Assembly: GCF_964199755.1 (NCBI RefSeq)
Contig: NC_133911.1
Span: forward strand, 3,809,001 to 3,873,000
From: Larus michahellis
Lineage: Eukaryota; Chordata; Aves; Charadriiformes; Laridae
Length of the DNA stretch: 64,000 nt
Direction of reading: 5' to 3'
The position numbers and the translations under genes were made by a program. Of this stretch, positions 62,849-64,000 are shown piece by piece (position 1 is the stretch's first letter; each line of letters opens with the position of its first letter). The notes beneath the pieces were generated by a model. It saw only the letters and a list, made by a program, of their open reading frames with translations, had not been told where the DNA came from and searched no databases.

Positions 62849-63023
62849 ATGACTGGCCTGGCAAGCGAAGTCGGTCACCTCAAGATTCGAGCGTGCTTGC
62901 TGCTGCTGGCGTGCCTATGGCAATGGACACAGCAAACTCTGGCAACACCGTGCCAGGATGGTGAACTGAGAATAATCGGTAAAGATGAAAAGAAATGCTG
63001 CCCCAAATGCAACTCAAACGCAG
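62849..63023 (+). CDS. TNFRSF18: TNFRSF18 / GITR first coding exon (gene continues past the window)
   Basis: Encodes 58 residues plus one base. A hydrophobic leader (ACLLLLACLW, about residues 15-24) precedes a cysteine-bearing segment (Cys35, KKCCPKC at 48-54), the usual layout of a TNF receptor exon 1. Donor GTAAAG begins at 63024. The downstream exons, with the rest of the Cys-rich region, membrane helix and TRAF tail, were not found before 64000. In mammals GITR is the gene next to OX40, a costimulatory receptor on regulatory and activated T cells; the identity here rests mostly on that synteny, since exon 1 is poorly conserved. The start ATG has G at -3; a GTG at 62822 lengthens the frame but is not a likely start. 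Confidence 0.7.
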
Positions 63024-64000
63024 GTAAAGGAATGATGTGTCTGTCTTCTTTCCGTTTGTCAGTATTGTTTTATGTCAACCAGGGTAGTCGAGTGTGGGGA
63101 ACAGACATGTGGGTATGTAAATGTATCTTGATTAACTGTATATGCAAAACAAAGTGGCAAGGGCTTCCCTCCTGCCCCCCAAACTCATAATGGGCCTTAG
63201 CTATAAACTTCAGAGTAGACTCATGTTTCAGATTTGTTATGTGCTTTTACTTGTTATTCTGTAGTGGGAAAGGGAAAGGAAGTTTCTGTGGGCTGGTCTG
63301 CCTCACAAGGAAAGAAAGCGTTCACTTAACACCGATTCTGAGCCCTTGCTCCATTCTGACGTGGTTTTAGAGTTTGTCTGTGCCATTCAGACTACAGAGG
63401 GAATACCGGGAGTGATGCTCCCTGTAAGGCTGTCCTTTGCAATTTGCAGTCCTAAAGAGTAGGAAACATTCCACTTCAATCCCTTCGTTCCACTGTCCTG
63501 TGCTTGTCCCAGAAGTGAAGGCACAGACAAGGTCTCGGGTGGTCATTGGTTTCAACAGCCTGTTCTAACCCGTATCCTTGCCTGATCTTAGGGTGGTGGT
63601 GAGATGGTAATGGCTTCTCACTTGCCTGTAACTTTAAGTCAAATTAAGACACTAGAGGTGGAACAGACTAGCTGCAGGACTTGCTGGGTGATGTTTCTGT
63701 GCCTGTTAGGCTGAAGGACGGAACAGGTGGTTCCAATGGCCTCTTCCGTGGTCGCAGGAACAATCATACTATTCTTCCTAATCTAGTGTCGTCCGTAACG
63801 GTAGCCAGAGATGAACAGCAGGGAACATGCAGCTGTTTGTATGACCTTATAGTAAGGAATGCACCTTCCTTTTCTGCTTATCCTGAAACAGGGTTGCTGG
63901 AAGCCTTGTCTAGCTAGCATGGTAGGGCTGGTGTCCTGCAGGTTAGCCACAGGACTAGCTGAGAAGTTACATCTTTCATTGGTGCCTCCGTAGGAGTCAG
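63024..64000 (+). other. TNFRSF18: Presumed TNFRSF18 intron 1 (incomplete)
   Basis: No second cysteine-rich exon could be recognised in the last 977 bases, and no repeat was seen. Confidence 0.5.

Noticed and set aside
63024-64000. Search for TNFRSF18 exon 2
   Set aside because: AG-preceded open stretches near 63890 and 63994 lack the expected cysteines.
1-64000. CRISPR arrays, bacterial operons, phage, tRNA or rRNA genes, intact retroviruses
   Set aside because: No regularly spaced repeats, no Shine-Dalgarno-linked gene runs, no tRNA T-arm signature and no long gag/pol-like frame; everything visible is ordinary bird nuclear DNA.

Overview
The window is nuclear DNA from a bird. The evidence is a set of 5'-truncated CR1 LINE copies with the characteristic avian 3' end (ATTCTRTGATTCTR), GT-AG introns, one CpG island, and four vertebrate genes in conserved order. 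That order is B3GALT6 (minus), SDF4 (plus), TNFRSF4/OX40 (plus), TNFRSF18/GITR (plus, first exon only). It matches the human 1p36.33 block read in the opposite direction. I cannot name the species.

Layout. 1-20.7 kb: no gene I can support. It holds a 6.5-kb-spaced direct repeat, small tandem duplications, four CR1 copies (12.5-19.2 kb) and a few unconvincing ORFs. About 20.7-26.3 kb: AT-rich DNA downstream of B3GALT6, probably partly its 3' UTR. 26,297-27,340: intronless B3GALT6 on the minus strand. 26.6-28.4 kb: a CpG island that appears to drive B3GALT6 leftward and SDF4 rightward. 28.4-43.1 kb: SDF4, with a likely noncoding first exon, six coding exons joining to a 356-residue six-EF-hand protein, and a 1.3-kb 3' UTR. 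46.8-53.9 kb: TNFRSF4, with seven coding exons (283 residues) and a 3' UTR of about 2 kb. 54-62.8 kb: intergenic DNA with two short CR1 pieces. 62,849-63,023: first coding exon of TNFRSF18; the rest lies beyond the window.

How the genes relate. B3GALT6 (linker galactosyltransferase for glycosaminoglycans) and SDF4/Cab45 (Golgi-lumen calcium protein used in secretory sorting) are housekeeping Golgi genes sharing one CpG island. TNFRSF4 and TNFRSF18 are neighbouring T-cell costimulatory receptors. TNFRSF4 carries a kappa-B-like site about 100 bp before its start codon.

I found no CRISPR array, bacterial-type system, intact virus, tRNA or rRNA. The items most worth checking are a possible stop-containing alternative exon before the last SDF4 exon, a spliced upstream ORF in SDF4, and the apparent absence of C1QTNF12 from its expected place beside B3GALT6. 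Splice junctions were placed by hand from GT-AG signals, reading-frame phase and remembered similarity to the human proteins.
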